Virus record (IMG/VR): IMGVR_UViG_3300025000_000128
Span: 1-55,412 of that record
DNA length: 55,412 nt
Origin: a virus
Direction: 5' to 3' (one strand)
Position 1 is the stretch's first letter. Each line of letters begins with the position of its first letter. The notes under the pieces were generated by a model, which did not search any database, was not told the DNA's origin, and was given only the letters and a program-made list of their open reading frames with translations. Below, piece by piece: positions 7,416 through 16,221 of the stretch. Position numbers and translations under genes: made by a program.

Positions 7416-10244
7416 TTAATTATGTAATTCGTGTCCAATATCCTTGTATCTCATTAATAAATATCTTTTAATACTATCTGACAGTTCGATCATTCCAGAG
7501 CACCTAGAAATTGCCACGTAACAACAAAAAACTTCTTCTGATATATCTTTAACTAACTTCTTTTTGTCTCCATAATCCTCATCTTTTTTAAGATACTTAT
7601 TCTTATAAGTAACCTCTAAATCTAAATGATCATTACTAATATAAACAGGCATACTCAGTGTTAATCCCTTGCTTTTATGAATTGTAGAAAATATAATATC
7701 TGCTTTATCCTTATCTGTAACAGTATTATTTTTAATTCCATCTACAATATCAATAATACGTGAACCATATTTATCTACCATTCTGATTAAAGAAAGTATT
7801 TCGATATCATTTGTGTCCTCTGCATATGTTTTCATTTTATAGTAGTCTTCAAACTTAGCAAATAGTTTATTCTTTGTAGGATGTCCTTGACTGTAAAAAA
7901 GACACTCCTTAAGTGATTGAAATGAGTAAGAAGAATATCCTCCAACAAAGAAAAGCTTTTTATTCTTATCTTCACTTAATGCTTCAGCAATTTCAGCAAA
8001 TATGTAAGCATTTGTTCTACATAAACAAGCGTATGGTTTAGATTTATCTATTTTATCAACTATAGTTTGTTTGGAGTTAAATCCTTTCATTTTAATATTA
8101 TCACCAATGAAGTCAGAGATAATTAGGTTTTCTATATGAGCAATGTTATTAGATACTCTAAATGATGTTGTGAGTTTATATTCTTTTGCATCAAATAATG
8201 GCATGATATTTACAGCCTTTCTCCATGAGTACAATTGCTGATAGCAGTCACCCACAATTATTAGTTTTGGTACATTTGAATTTTTAAGTATATCAAACAT
8301 CATCATTGAAGAATCTTGACAATTATGTACTACTACTCCAGAAGCATTCTTATTAGATGTTTTCTGAGTGATAAAATTATGATTATCTGCTACTTCAATA
8401 TCATATACATTATCATTAGATACTTTATGTATTGACTTGATATAATTTCCACCATGATTTAAATATATGTTATTATACTCACAAACATTATTAGTAATAT
8501 TTATATTTGTCTTATATTGCATTGTTGGATGCATATATGGAGAAATTAATTTTAAAAATCTATTTGCCGATTCTTTATTTAATCTAAGATAATAATATTT
8601 ACCTTTTGTTTTTGATATTAGAAATTCTATATCATATTTATTAAGAATAATATCTCTTAAATATGTTGTTTGTTCTAATGTTAATTGATTTGAATTTATA
8701 GAAATACCACCACTAGTATGATAAGTACCATCATCTTGATACCATATTGCTAATCCTAATGGTTCAATATCATTTAGTAATACCATAGGATCATTCTCAA
8801 GTAAAAATACCTTCGTAGAATTAGATTGATAGACAGATAATTTTTTAGTATATCCACTCTCTATCATTTTGTATGATAAATCAAATGCTTTAATTTTAGA
8901 TTTAAAATATTCAAATTGCTTTTCTCCTTGTGTAAAACTTAATCTATAAGTGTTAAATTTACTTTGTTTAGCCAAACTTCCATCACCAAGAAATGAACCC
9001 ATTATAATTTGTATTTGATCATCATTTGGTTTGTATTTAGTTTTCTGATTAAATGTATTATCTAGAATCATAGAATCTTTTCCAACAATTAAATCCTCTG
9101 CTTTAGTCCATCCTCTTTGCGTCAATATTTTATGATTAGGAGTGCAATGTAGTTTATTTAATCCTTCTGTATGTATCTCTAATAACTCTCTATTTTCACT
9201 CTTTATTGCTGATACAATAGGTTTATATTCAAATAAATCTTTATCAATATTATAACTTAAAGCATTTGGAAGTTTTTCGCCAGATTTATACAATTCATAA
9301 AGTTTCTTAATAGATTTATTACCTTGATCTGTCTTTACATATTGAGATGCTGGCAAACATTCATCTAACATAATAATATCATATTTATTTGATAAATCTG
9401 TCTTAGATAAATGGAACATCTTCAAATAATCATCGTGACTTATTTTCACAGAATTTTTATATTTCTTTTTAAGTTCCCATAATTTTTCACTTAATGCCAG
9501 TATTTTTCCTCTCATATCATCTTCTTTAAATATTTCTAAATCACTAAAAGTTTCTGCTGACGAAAGTGAATACTGTTTCATCATCTCGTTTATTTTTACT
9601 GCAAGTTCCATATCCTTATCCCAGTTAAGATTTAAGTCTTTAATAATATCTACTACACCATAATTAAATGTTAATTTGTCTCTATAGAATTTTCCGACTG
9701 TCTCATATCCGATGGAGTGTAAAGTTCGAATATTTACGTGCTTTTGTGATTGGAAGAGATTTTGGCTCTCTAATTGCATTGATTTGTTGTAAACTACGTA
9801 GAGAATTTTGCTAAAAGGATGTTCTTTTGCAAAATAATATAGAGTGCTTGATTTCGCAGATCCTGTTAAAGCTGATACCTTAACCCTATCCTCTGTACTA
9901 AAAATAATATCCTTCTGTTCTTGAGTTAACCAATACCCTTCTTCTGACATATAATCAGACATTTTTACTTCAACATTATCAAATTGTTTATTATAAAATT
10001 CTGTAGATAAAATATCTGTATCAGATTGTTGGAATATAGATTTATCTTCTTTTATTATAAGTTTCATTTTTGCTTCGCATTGTGATACATTAGGTTCAGT
10101 ATCTTTAGCATGTGAGTAAAATTGCTTGACCGCACCAAAGTTCCTAGTTAATACTTCATGGCAAACAGGACAGGTGTAAATATTATTAGATGTTGACTCT
10201 ATGATATCTACAAGTTTGTTATTTTGGTCATACGCTTTTTTCAT
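7416..10244 (-). CDS. UvrD/Rep-family (SF1) helicase with CoiA-like N-terminus and an in-frame intein
   Basis: 942 residues before splicing, about 596 after. The N-terminus (CPVCHEVLTRNFGAVKQFYSHAKD, 25-48) resembles the zinc-finger start of CoiA-like proteins. Q-motif TQEQKDIIF at 107, Walker A-like ALTGSAKSS at 125-133 (SAKSS replaces the usual SGKT), motif II IIMLDE...CQDSS split by the intein, then VGDCYQQLYSWR (motif III), TTSFRVSNNI (motif IV region), STIHKSKGL (motif V) and CCYVAISRC (motif VI). It is therefore a 3'-5' SF1A-type DNA helicase or translocase, probably for replication or recombination. RBS AAGAGGATG-like before the ATG. It follows the Rep-like gene on the same strand by 56 nt, consistent with a replication unit. 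Activity depends on intein splicing. Confidence 0.88.
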   Translation of the reverse strand: MKKAYDQNNKLVDIIESTSNNIYTCPVCHEVLTRNFGAVKQFYSHAKDTEPNVSQCEAKMKLIIKEDKSIFQQSDTDILSTEFYNKQFDNVEVKMSDYMSEEGYWLTQEQKDIIFSTEDRVKVSALTGSAKSSTLYYFAKEHPFSKILYVVYNKSMQLESQNLFQSQKHVNIRTLHSIGYETVGKFYRDKLTFNYGVVDIIKDLNLNWDKDMELAVKINEMMKQYSLSSAETFSDLEIFKEDDMRGKILALSEKLWELKKKYKNSVKISHDDYLKMFHLSKTDLSNKYDIIMLDECLPASQYVKTDQGNKSIKKLYELYKSGEKLPNALSYNIDKDLFEYKPIVSAIKSENRELLEIHTEGLNKLHCTPNHKILTQRGWTKAEDLIVGKDSMILDNTFNQKTKYKPNDDQIQIIMGSFLGDGSLAKQSKFNTYRLSFTQGEKQFEYFKSKIKAFDLSYKMIESGYTKKLSVYQSNSTKVFLLENDPMVLLNDIEPLGLAIWYQDDGTYHTSGGISINSNQLTLEQTTYLRDIILNKYDIEFLISKTKGKYYYLRLNKESANRFLKLISPYMHPTMQYKTNINITNNVCEYNNIYLNHGGNYIKSIHKVSNDNVYDIEVADNHNFITQKTSNKNASGVVVHNCQDSSMMMFDILKNSNVPKLIIVGDCYQQLYSWRKAVNIMPLFDAKEYKLTTSFRVSNNIAHIENLIISDFIGDNIKMKGFNSKQTIVDKIDKSKPYACLCRTNAYIFAEIAEALSEDKNKKLFFVGGYSSYSFQSLKECLFYSQGHPTKNKLFAKFEDYYKMKTYAEDTNDIEILSLIRMVDKYGSRIIDIVDGIKNNTVTDKDKADIIFSTIHKSKGLTLSMPVYISNDHLDLEVTYKNKYLKKDEDYGDKKKLVKDISEEVFCCYVAISRCSGMIELSDSIKRYLLMRYKDIGHELHN
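8322..9359 (-). mobile_element. intein with LAGLIDADG homing endonuclease inside the helicase
   Basis: Helicase residues 296-641 (346 aa). First residue Cys (CLPASQYVKTDQG, block A), block B around LHCTPNHKIL, two LAGLIDADG helices IIMGSFLGDGSL (413-424) and LGLAIWYQDDGTY (496-508), block F around NVYDIEVADNHNFI, and C-terminal VVVHN followed by Cys+1. The flanking exteins rejoin as LDE-CQDSS, the Walker B/motif II box of SF1 helicases, a classic conserved insertion site. All splicing residues (C1, TxxH-like block B, HN, C+1) are present, so splicing should work. Confidence 0.9.
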
Positions 10245-10300
10245 TTATTTTTCATCCTCTTTTCTTTCATTCAATTCATTCTCAATCATTTGTAAAACAT

Positions 10301-11422
10301 CTAAAGGTATTTGTTCTCTATTAAATCTTCTATTTCCTGTAATGATTTCTGCTCTTCTATTGTTAGATTACTTATATCCCAATAATCATTTTCTTCCTCG
10401 TCACCAAATAAATCTTCAAATATATCAGGTTCTTCATTATTATCTTCATTATATATTTTTGGTATAGGTAATGGTTTTTGCTTCTTGTTTTTAAGTCCTG
10501 TCCCTTTAATTTCTGTGACAGAGCGATTATTTACAATCTCAACCTTATTATCTTCACTTTCATCTTTTACAACCATTTTATATTCTAATTCCTTTTTCTT
10601 CTTTATCAATTCCTCCAATTCTTCTAATGTTAAATTATCTATATTGTTTATCTTTTGTTGAACACTTCTTCTTTCATTAGATTGAGTTTTATCAGTATAT
10701 ATTAATCCCTTACCACTAATTTCTGTTTCCAATTGTCTATTAAAGTTTGCTTCATCATCCCAATGACCTATATATGTAGTACAATAACGTTTGTCGGGAG
10801 TTAGATAACTATTGTTATATCTGATCAAATGCAAATCATCTTGTAATATCTTATTATATCTCTGTATTGTTCTAGAATCCGTTACTAGTTGTTTTAATTT
10901 TCCTTGAGTTAAATATCCGAATTGACTATCATTACCAGATACTCTTCTGCAAGCGATAAAATATCTAATAATATTAAACTTATTTAAATTTTTAGACGCT
11001 AATTCTTCAAATATGTAATTAATTTCTTCATCAAATATTTTGAAATAACCATTCTCAGGAGGAGGTATTAACTCAACATAAAATGTAGAATCCTTATCTT
11101 TAATTATAGAATTAATAGATAGTTTATTACCCTTATTATCATGATCTTTACAATACAGATTATACAATTTTAGTATATAACCTTTACTCATTAACTCTAT
11201 TATTGTATCTTTGATTGTTGAAATCAATTTTCTATTGTTAGATACATTAATTCTCATGAGATCACATATTATTTGAATAGAGCATAATCCAAGGTTTTTA
11301 TATTGTTGGTAATTTCTATACAATAATATCAATACGGTCATCTCTTCATTAGAAATACTCAAGTTATCATAAAAATCATTAGGTAATTTAACATAATATT
11401 CATCTGGTGTAATACTACTCAT
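10301..11422 (-). CDS. Rep-like winged-helix protein, 373 aa
   Basis: The N-terminal half looks like two winged-helix units: VLILLYRNYQQYKNLGLCSIQIICDLMRI and GYLTQGKLKQLVTDSRTIQRYNKILQDDLHLIRYNN. The C-terminal third is charged and low-complexity (LEELEELIKKKKELEYK, then an acidic tail DIFEDLFGDEEENDYWD) as in replication initiators and DnaD-like helicase loaders. It resembles the 460-aa protein at 52743-54125 in plan and in the second winged helix. Upstream lies a repeat-rich region (11681-11930) like an iteron or operator array; downstream is the helicase. Replication initiation or its regulation is the likely role (inference). Confidence 0.6.
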   Translation of the reverse strand: MSSITPDEYYVKLPNDFYDNLSISNEEMTVLILLYRNYQQYKNLGLCSIQIICDLMRINVSNNRKLISTIKDTIIELMSKGYILKLYNLYCKDHDNKGNKLSINSIIKDKDSTFYVELIPPPENGYFKIFDEEINYIFEELASKNLNKFNIIRYFIACRRVSGNDSQFGYLTQGKLKQLVTDSRTIQRYNKILQDDLHLIRYNNSYLTPDKRYCTTYIGHWDDEANFNRQLETEISGKGLIYTDKTQSNERRSVQQKINNIDNLTLEELEELIKKKKELEYKMVVKDESEDNKVEIVNNRSVTEIKGTGLKNKKQKPLPIPKIYNEDNNEEPDIFEDLFGDEEENDYWDISNLTIEEQKSLQEIEDLIENKYL

Positions 11423-11459
11423 AATTTAATCAATCTCCTCAATCATATTTATTATTTTA

Positions 11460-11633
11460 TTATTTTATACCATTATAGAATTCAGTCAAAGCATTAAACA
11501 ATTCTTTTGTTTTTGTAAATTTGTAAGTTCTTATTGCATTATCTCTTTTTATAAATACAGGTTTTATTCCTTTGGTAGATAAGTAATCTACCTCTACACT
11601 CCATTGAGTTGCATATTCTTTATCAAATTTCAT
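11460..11633 (-). CDS. DUF5659-like small protein, 57 aa
   Basis: Pattern YLSTKGIKPVFIKRDNAIRTYKF-TKTKELFNALTEFY matches the two other DUF5659-like proteins in this window (19344-19634 and 52305-52505): a KGFKL-type strand, an N/D-rich turn, a YF/YKF strand and a terminal helix. I chose the ATG at 11633 because AAGGTGG lies 11 nt upstream; an upstream GTG would overlap it. First gene after the structured leader and just ahead of the Rep-like gene, so probably co-regulated with it. Confidence 0.55.
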   Translation of the reverse strand: MKFDKEYATQWSVEVDYLSTKGIKPVFIKRDNAIRTYKFTKTKELFNALTEFYNGIK

Positions 11634-11680
11634 TTCAAAATCAACCACCTTTTCATAGTGCTATGTAATGTGTATACAAT

Positions 11681-11919
11681 TTTGCGTTCAAATTTTAGAA
11701 TGTACCCCCTATTTTGAGTACAAATTCTAAAGTTATGCTCACACACATTTGCGTTCAAATTCATAGTATTTTAGAAAGTAAACGCTTTTCTGTGTGAGCA
11801 CTCTCTGCGTTTGTACGCAAAACTGTGTGAGCACATTTAGAAAGTAAACGCATTTTAGTAGCCACATCACACAGTATAAAGAGTTATATAAGTATAAAGA
11901 GTAAAAGAAGAATATAGAG
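11681..11919 (-). promoter_or_regulatory. repeat-rich, structured leader or operator array
   Basis: Holds two copies of TTTGCGTTCAAATT (11681-11694, 11748-11761), two of TTTAGAAAGTAAACGC (11770-11785, 11836-11851), two of CTGTGTGAGCAC (11790-11801, 11823-11834) with an inverted partner GCTCACACAC (11737-11746), and AT-rich direct repeats of the type ATAAAGAGT (11872-11940). Read leftward, TTTAGAAT..GTAC / GTAC..ATTCTAAA forms a further stem around the octamer TACCCCCT (11703-11710). Could be iterons of an origin beside the Rep-like gene, or an RNA leader with competing hairpins. Confidence 0.55.
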
Positions 11920-11925
11920 TAAAAG

Positions 11926-11953
11926 ATTATAAAGAGTTCTATAGATTTGCTAA
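11926..11953 (-). promoter_or_regulatory. sigma-A-type promoter (leftward)
   Basis: TTAGCA (complement of 11948-11953), 16-nt spacer, TATAAT (complement of 11926-11931). Would produce a leader of about 285 nt carrying the repeats at 11681-11919 ahead of the DUF5659-like and Rep-like genes. Confidence 0.5.
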
Positions 11954-11973
11954 CGCAAAATCAAATTGTTTCT

Positions 11974-12702
11974 TTAACTTATTTTATTATTTTTTAATTT
12001 TAGTGTATCAATAATTAATTGCCTTCCTTTCTCTGTTATTAAAATCACATAATTTATACTTCCATCTTTATATTTTTTCTTTCTACCATTCTCAAAGTAT
12101 CCTTGATTTATGTATTCATCTTTAACATAATATGCACAATTATTTGATTTTGTAAATATACCTTTTAGAAATAGTTCTTCATATAATTTATCTTGTGGGA
12201 ATTTCATTTTATATCCATCTAGTTTGAGTTTTGAATATGTATCTAAACAGTTTAGTATTCTATTGTTTAATTTTAATCTTAACTTTTCAGTTTTAGGATT
12301 AGGTGGATTTAAACCATTGTTTTGTACCAATCTCATCAAATATTTTGCATCAGCTATTTTACTTATGATTACTTTTTTACCACTAAGGACTTTATCTACA
12401 GTGTTTTCTATATTGTATCCATTGGTAATAGAATTATATTGATTTATGTATTTTCCTTCTACGTATATCAATTGCATAGTTGTTTTATATGGACTATCTA
12501 AACTTTGTATTTCTTCTAGTATTTCAAATCTAAAATTATCTTTTCCGTATGTATTCCATGCAGTTTGTAATTTATAGTTGCAATGAGAATTTTTGTTTAG
12601 TTCATCTATATGTTCATCCCAACGTCTTTCTATGTTATTACTTTCACCAATATAAGGTAGATTGTTTATTTTGTTTATAATTCCATATATTCCTTTTGTC
12701 AT
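11974..12702 (-). CDS. GIY-YIG homing endonuclease
   Basis: 242 residues from the ATG at 12702, chosen because GAGGAGAG lies 9 nt upstream; an ATG 27 nt earlier has no RBS. GIY at residues 4-6, YIG at 17-19, followed by NNIERRWDEH with the conserved Arg and His, and NYKLQTAWNTYGKDNFRFEILE, the usual second half of the nuclease domain. The remaining 150 residues are a lysine-rich DNA-binding region. Phage members of this family are free-standing or intron-borne homing enzymes; no intron is evident here. Own promoter at 12912-12940. Confidence 0.85.
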   Translation of the reverse strand: MTKGIYGIINKINNLPYIGESNNIERRWDEHIDELNKNSHCNYKLQTAWNTYGKDNFRFEILEEIQSLDSPYKTTMQLIYVEGKYINQYNSITNGYNIENTVDKVLSGKKVIISKIADAKYLMRLVQNNGLNPPNPKTEKLRLKLNNRILNCLDTYSKLKLDGYKMKFPQDKLYEELFLKGIFTKSNNCAYYVKDEYINQGYFENGRKKKYKDGSINYVILITEKGRQLIIDTLKLKNNKIS

Positions 12703-12755
12703 TTTAATCTTCTCTCCTCTATCAATCATTATTTTATTTTTATATTGTTAGTAAT

Positions 12756-12790
<35 letters not shown>

Positions 12791-12911
12791 ACTTATGTAA
12801 AACCACTAGCAATAATATCAATTTGTAATGGAAAATGCAATAGAATGATTTGTATTGTCAATATAATTCTCCTCCTTTCTGAATTTATTTCATAGTTATC
12901 CCTACTCAATA

Positions 12912-12940
12912 ATTATACTACAATGTAATATACAATGCAA
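12912..12940 (-). promoter_or_regulatory. sigma-A-type promoter (leftward)
   Basis: TTGCAT (complement of 12935-12940), 17-nt spacer, TATAAT (complement of 12912-12917). Placed to transcribe the GIY-YIG endonuclease gene. Confidence 0.6.
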
Positions 12941-13001
12941 GTATTTTTTATTTATATATTTATAGAATAATTTATTTTATTAACAAATTATAAATTATAA
13001 A

Positions 13002-13333
13002 TCAATTACTATTTACACAAATCAACCACTCAATATACTTTTCCATCTCACTTTTTACTGCTAATCTTGCTTGATCAATTCCATGACCTGATTCTACATG
13101 ATATATTTCTAGGGATATGTTTTGTCTGAATGGTTTAGGAATTTGTGAGCTGATTTCTCTCCATTTAGTTTTACCTTTATTAATAGAATATGTACAGATA
13201 TATTGTTTAGGATTTGGTTTAAGTCTTTTGTTATTTTGTAGGCATTTGATATGGATTCTAGTTATGATTTATAGTTAGAGAATTGGTTAAGATTGTTTTG
13301 TTTGTTGGAATTAGAATTATTTGTATTATTCAT
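13002..13333 (-). pseudogene. frameshifted small gene
   Basis: ATG at 13333 has a proper RBS (AAAGGAG) but its frame stops after 23 codons (MNNTNNSNSNKQNNLNQFSN...). The next frame then reads a good protein to 13002: RIHIKCLQNNKRLKPNPKQY, CTYSINKGKTKWREISSQIP and LEIYHVESGHGIDQARLAVK. A single indel near 13265 would join the parts into one protein of about 110 aa. Parent family not recognised. Programmed frameshifting is possible, but no slippery site is obvious. Confidence 0.6.
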
Positions 13334-13358
13334 ATATTTTTATTACTCCTTTATTGTT

Positions 13359-14135
13359 TTAATCAGTAATTTCCACTTCATATCTACACATAGCATCATA
13401 TAATGTCTGAGGAATATTATTTTTATATTCATATGCTACCTGTTTTATGTATTTTTCTTTATATTCTTTATATGCATTAAAGGCTTCTTCGGGTGTATTA
13501 AAACTTCCTAAATATATACTTGAATCATTGTCGCGACAAACTGCATTATATTTTCTATGATGTGCGGATACACCTACTAGTATATTGTTATGTCTGTGTG
13601 TTTTTAACAAAGAATTAATTCTAACAGGGACGAATACACATGTCTCTGGAGAATAAATTTTATTACCTTTAATTAATATATCTTTGTCTAAATGCATTTC
13701 TTCTCCATCTATTTCATAATAGTTTTCATCATACCATTGACCAAAGTTTTGAAAGTTTAACCACTCATTACAGACAGTGCAACCTATGTATGTAGGACGT
13801 TTTTTATGTAATTTTTCATCATAGCATCTATGCAACATATTCGTCCAACAACGATATTGACTAGTTGTTTTAGAATTTCTACCACTTTTATATTTTCCTA
13901 CTCCCAAATAACCAACTCCACAAACTGTTTTATCATATAACGAATTTGCCATTCCTTTCATAAAATCTTTATATTCACGATTGTAAACTGTATAATTTGT
14001 ATCAGGAAAATATATGTCAATATCTTTTGTATTATTATATTTTATTATCATCATTTTGCTACCAAAATTATTTACTCCAATTTGTCCTACTCTATCAGCA
14101 ACTTTTACAGATTCATTTATTTTTGCATATGCCAA
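13359..14135 (-). CDS. HNH-like endonuclease with AP2 DNA-binding domain
   Basis: 258 residues, TTG start 11 nt from AAGGA. Residues about 95-180 hold the common phage HNH-like pattern CWTNMLHRCYD...YIGCTVCNEWLNFQNFGQWYDEN...ETCVFVPVRINSLL. Residues 186-228 form an AP2 domain (LVGVSAHHRKYNAVCRDNDS, then YLGSFNTPEEAFNAYKEYK). This is the usual build of free-standing phage homing endonucleases. First gene of the leftward arm, directly behind the strong promoter at 14264-14292. Confidence 0.85.
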   Translation of the reverse strand: MAYAKINESVKVADRVGQIGVNNFGSKMMIIKYNNTKDIDIYFPDTNYTVYNREYKDFMKGMANSLYDKTVCGVGYLGVGKYKSGRNSKTTSQYRCWTNMLHRCYDEKLHKKRPTYIGCTVCNEWLNFQNFGQWYDENYYEIDGEEMHLDKDILIKGNKIYSPETCVFVPVRINSLLKTHRHNNILVGVSAHHRKYNAVCRDNDSSIYLGSFNTPEEAFNAYKEYKEKYIKQVAYEYKNNIPQTLYDAMCRYEVEITD

Positions 14136-14263
14136 TTATCAATCAATCCTTTCTATTTTAACTCAATATTTTTCTAACCATAAAAGATAATTTAAATTTT
14201 CCTAATCCATAATATATTTCCCCCCTTATCTATCTAGATATAATTTATTTTATATCTATACAT

Positions 14264-14292
14264 AGTATATCAAATTACAAGATATATGTCAA
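14264..14292 (-). promoter_or_regulatory. strong leftward sigma-A-type promoter
   Basis: Consensus TTGACA (complement of 14287-14292), 17-nt spacer, TATACT (complement of 14264-14269). Its leader contains the palindromic ATATCTAGATA. Start of the leftward arm. Confidence 0.75.
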
Positions 14293-14410
14293 TATATTTA
14301 TTTAAAGATTTATAAAATTTATTTTTAGTAATTTATATTGTTGTTTACTCCCAAAATTTGATTCGGTCAAGTTTGTTAAATATACGCCCCCTTATATAGA
14401 AAGGATATAG

Positions 14411-14416
14411 TATAAT
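14411..14416 (+). promoter_or_regulatory. candidate -10 box for the small peptide
   Basis: TATAAT inside ATAGTATAATAG, 45 nt before the 24-aa ORF. No good -35 box is visible at 16-18 nt, so this is tentative. Confidence 0.35.
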
Positions 14417-14461
14417 AGATATAAGTGCTGTTGTATAAGGATTTTATGGAGGTTTATGTAG

Positions 14462-14536
14462 ATGGATATTTTGATTTTTATGGATGCATTTATTGTGATT
14501 ATTGTTTTTGTAATTTGTTCGATTGGATTGAAATAG
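14462..14536 (+). CDS. 24-aa hydrophobic peptide, holin-like or type I toxin-like
   Basis: MDILIFMDAFIVIIVFVICS followed by IGLK. Excellent RBS (GGAGG at 14448-14452, 9 nt spacing). A short N-terminal acidic pair, one continuous membrane helix and a lysine end are the build of small toxic membrane peptides of Bacillota phages and plasmids (TxpA/BsrG/holin-like toxin types). No antisense RNA promoter could be identified, so the toxin reading is inference. Confidence 0.5.
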   Translation: MDILIFMDAFIVIIVFVICSIGLK

Positions 14537-14866
14537 ATTTATGATTTGGAATTTAAATTAAATAGAAATTTATAGATCATAGGATAGAATTTGGTTTATG
14601 TTTGTGCTAGATAATTGTTATAATAGTAGGAATTATTGGTTGTTTTATTATATTAGATTATGTGAGAATTTTAGATGATTTTATGAGATTAATTTGTAAA
14701 ATTATTTGATATTTGAGAAGTTTTATGAATTAGTTTTTGGAATTTATGTAGGTGGAAATTGTTGTGTTGATTATGTTTTTGCGATGAATGTACGAAGGGG
14801 AATTTGAGATTATATTGGATTAAAATTTAAGAGAATAAAAATATTTTAAATAATTTTTATATTTAC
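14537..14866. other. gene-free AT-rich stretch
   Basis: About 330 nt, G/T-rich on the plus strand, with no open frame of plausible coding character on either strand. Contains TATAACAATT on the minus strand near 14615, resembling the loop motif seen elsewhere. Nothing else seen. Confidence 0.5.
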
Positions 14867-15385
14867 TATTGACAAATTTGTTAAAGTGTGATCGGGTTCG
14901 ATAGTAAAATTGGTCTAGAACTCCATGTACTCTGTCGAATCCTGTCGAAATAAAAAGTTGTTAATTTGTAAAGATACGCCCCATGTTGGCATGGTTTTTG
15001 AAAGTGAATACTAGCACAGGTTTTTGCTATAGTCTATGCTTATGACAAACTGAAAATATTACAACCGGAATACCTGCTGAACGCTACAACCCGCATGAAT
15101 AAAGGGTTTTTACAATTATCTGAATGTGACACAATGGGAATGTGTAACATTGGATGAGAAATGGGCCTTATATTATGTATCGGAATGATTTTGGATAGCT
15201 TAGAAGGGCAAATATGAGGCAGAAATGATAAGAGGAATAATGTCCTGGTTTTGCTCCGGCTGTACTCGGTTAATGATAATGTCGAATTGATTTTAGTCGG
15301 GAAAATGGAATGAATAATGATAATGAGTAGAATGTTGGGCCTTGATGCTATTTGCTCAGGTGCATAAATTTTTTGCACCTCGATT
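14867..15385 (+). ncRNA. candidate large structured RNA in the divergent region
   Basis: Visibly richer in G and C than all flanking DNA, with no convincing protein in any frame. Preceded by TTGACA (14879-14884). Local stems: CCATG-TTGG-CATGG near 14982, TAGCA...TGCTA near 15015, AACCC...GGGTT near 15090, ACACA...TGTGT near 15130, and a 7-bp hairpin AGGTGCA/TGCACCT at 15358-15380. High G+C in an AT-rich element is a known sign of structured RNA. It could equally be a replication origin. Strand and ends are not established. Confidence 0.4.
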
Positions 15386-15781
15386 TATATAACATACGAT
15401 TTTTGAGTGAACACTTATAATAAATGAGTAATCACTCATATGTCTATTCATTCATATATAAATTGTAATTACATTGTATACACATAAAGTTACAATCATA
15501 ATACCATACAATACAGTCAGTTGACCACATTACACGTTCATTATAATCATAATCACATAATCCAATCACTCTAACAACATCACATGATCAAAATGATCAC
15601 ATAGCATAAACCTATACTATAATAATCTATACTAATACAGATTATTATAGACAAATCATTATACTACTATCAGTATAAACAATAATAAAATATTCATAAA
15701 TCTAAAATAAAATAAAGGAATATTGTCATCTAGTAACGAATATACTACAGTATAAGTAGATCACTTAGGGAGGCCAACACA
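15386..15781. other. gene-free region with small palindromes
   Basis: AT-rich and without genes. Holds ATGAGT-AATC-ACTCAT near 15424, TGATCAAAATGATCA near 15586, several ATCATAAT-type repeats and a 12-bp perfect hairpin at 15617-15650. Likely the promoter/operator region of the rightward arm; no clear -35/-10 pair with proper spacing could be chosen. Confidence 0.45.
15617..15650. repeat. 12-bp perfect inverted repeat
   Basis: CTATAATAATCT (15617-15628) and its complement AGATTATTATAG (15639-15650), loop 10 nt. About 130 nt upstream of the first rightward gene; a candidate operator. Confidence 0.6.
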
Positions 15782-16207
15782 ATGCAAGTATATCATCGTT
15801 TTACAAACTCAAACAGTCCAATGTCCTCATGGGGTCACGCTATGTTAGTTAATAATGAATCATCTCAACATTACGGACAAAATCATTATACTTTTACACC
15901 TAATACTGATACAAAAAACATTTTAGATTTAAAATCTCTTATTATTGCTGCATGGGACAATTGTAAAGAAGATGAGGATTTTGGAGATTTAATGGATAAT
16001 TATTATATCTCTTTAGATTCTGAGGATGTTTTTGACTCCTTTAATCCGTCAGATATAGTCGATAGTGCTCAAGGTTGGGATTGCGAATTAATGGTCTGGT
16101 TTTGGCAATTTATCGCGGAACCAAATGGGATAATGTCTATCATAACTGATAATGGAGCAATTGTTTGGGATGATACTTTAATAAAACTTACAAACAGCAA
16201 CGATTAA
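15782..16207 (+). CDS. unknown protein, 141 aa
   Basis: First gene of the rightward arm. MQVYHRFTNSNSPMSSWGHA start with TAGGGAGG upstream. Tryptophan- and acid-rich (AAWDNCKEDEDFGDLMDNY, WDCELMVWFWQFIAEPNGI). Such compact acidic proteins early in phage arms are sometimes DNA mimics or host take-over factors, but nothing here proves that. Terminated by a strong hairpin at 16222-16250, so it is a single-gene unit. Confidence 0.75.
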   Translation: MQVYHRFTNSNSPMSSWGHAMLVNNESSQHYGQNHYTFTPNTDTKNILDLKSLIIAAWDNCKEDEDFGDLMDNYYISLDSEDVFDSFNPSDIVDSAQGWDCELMVWFWQFIAEPNGIMSIITDNGAIVWDDTLIKLTNSND

Positions 16208-16221
16208 GAATAAAATATCTA

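Noticed and set aside
14890-14960. GGGTTCGAT, similar to a tRNA T-loop
   Set aside because: No matching T-stem, anticodon arm or acceptor stem on either strand. No tRNA gene was found anywhere in the window.
15040-15378. 112-aa minus-strand frame in the divergent region
   Set aside because: Low-complexity sequence rich in I, S, H and P with no RBS; its composition looks like the reverse reading of a structured RNA or spacer.
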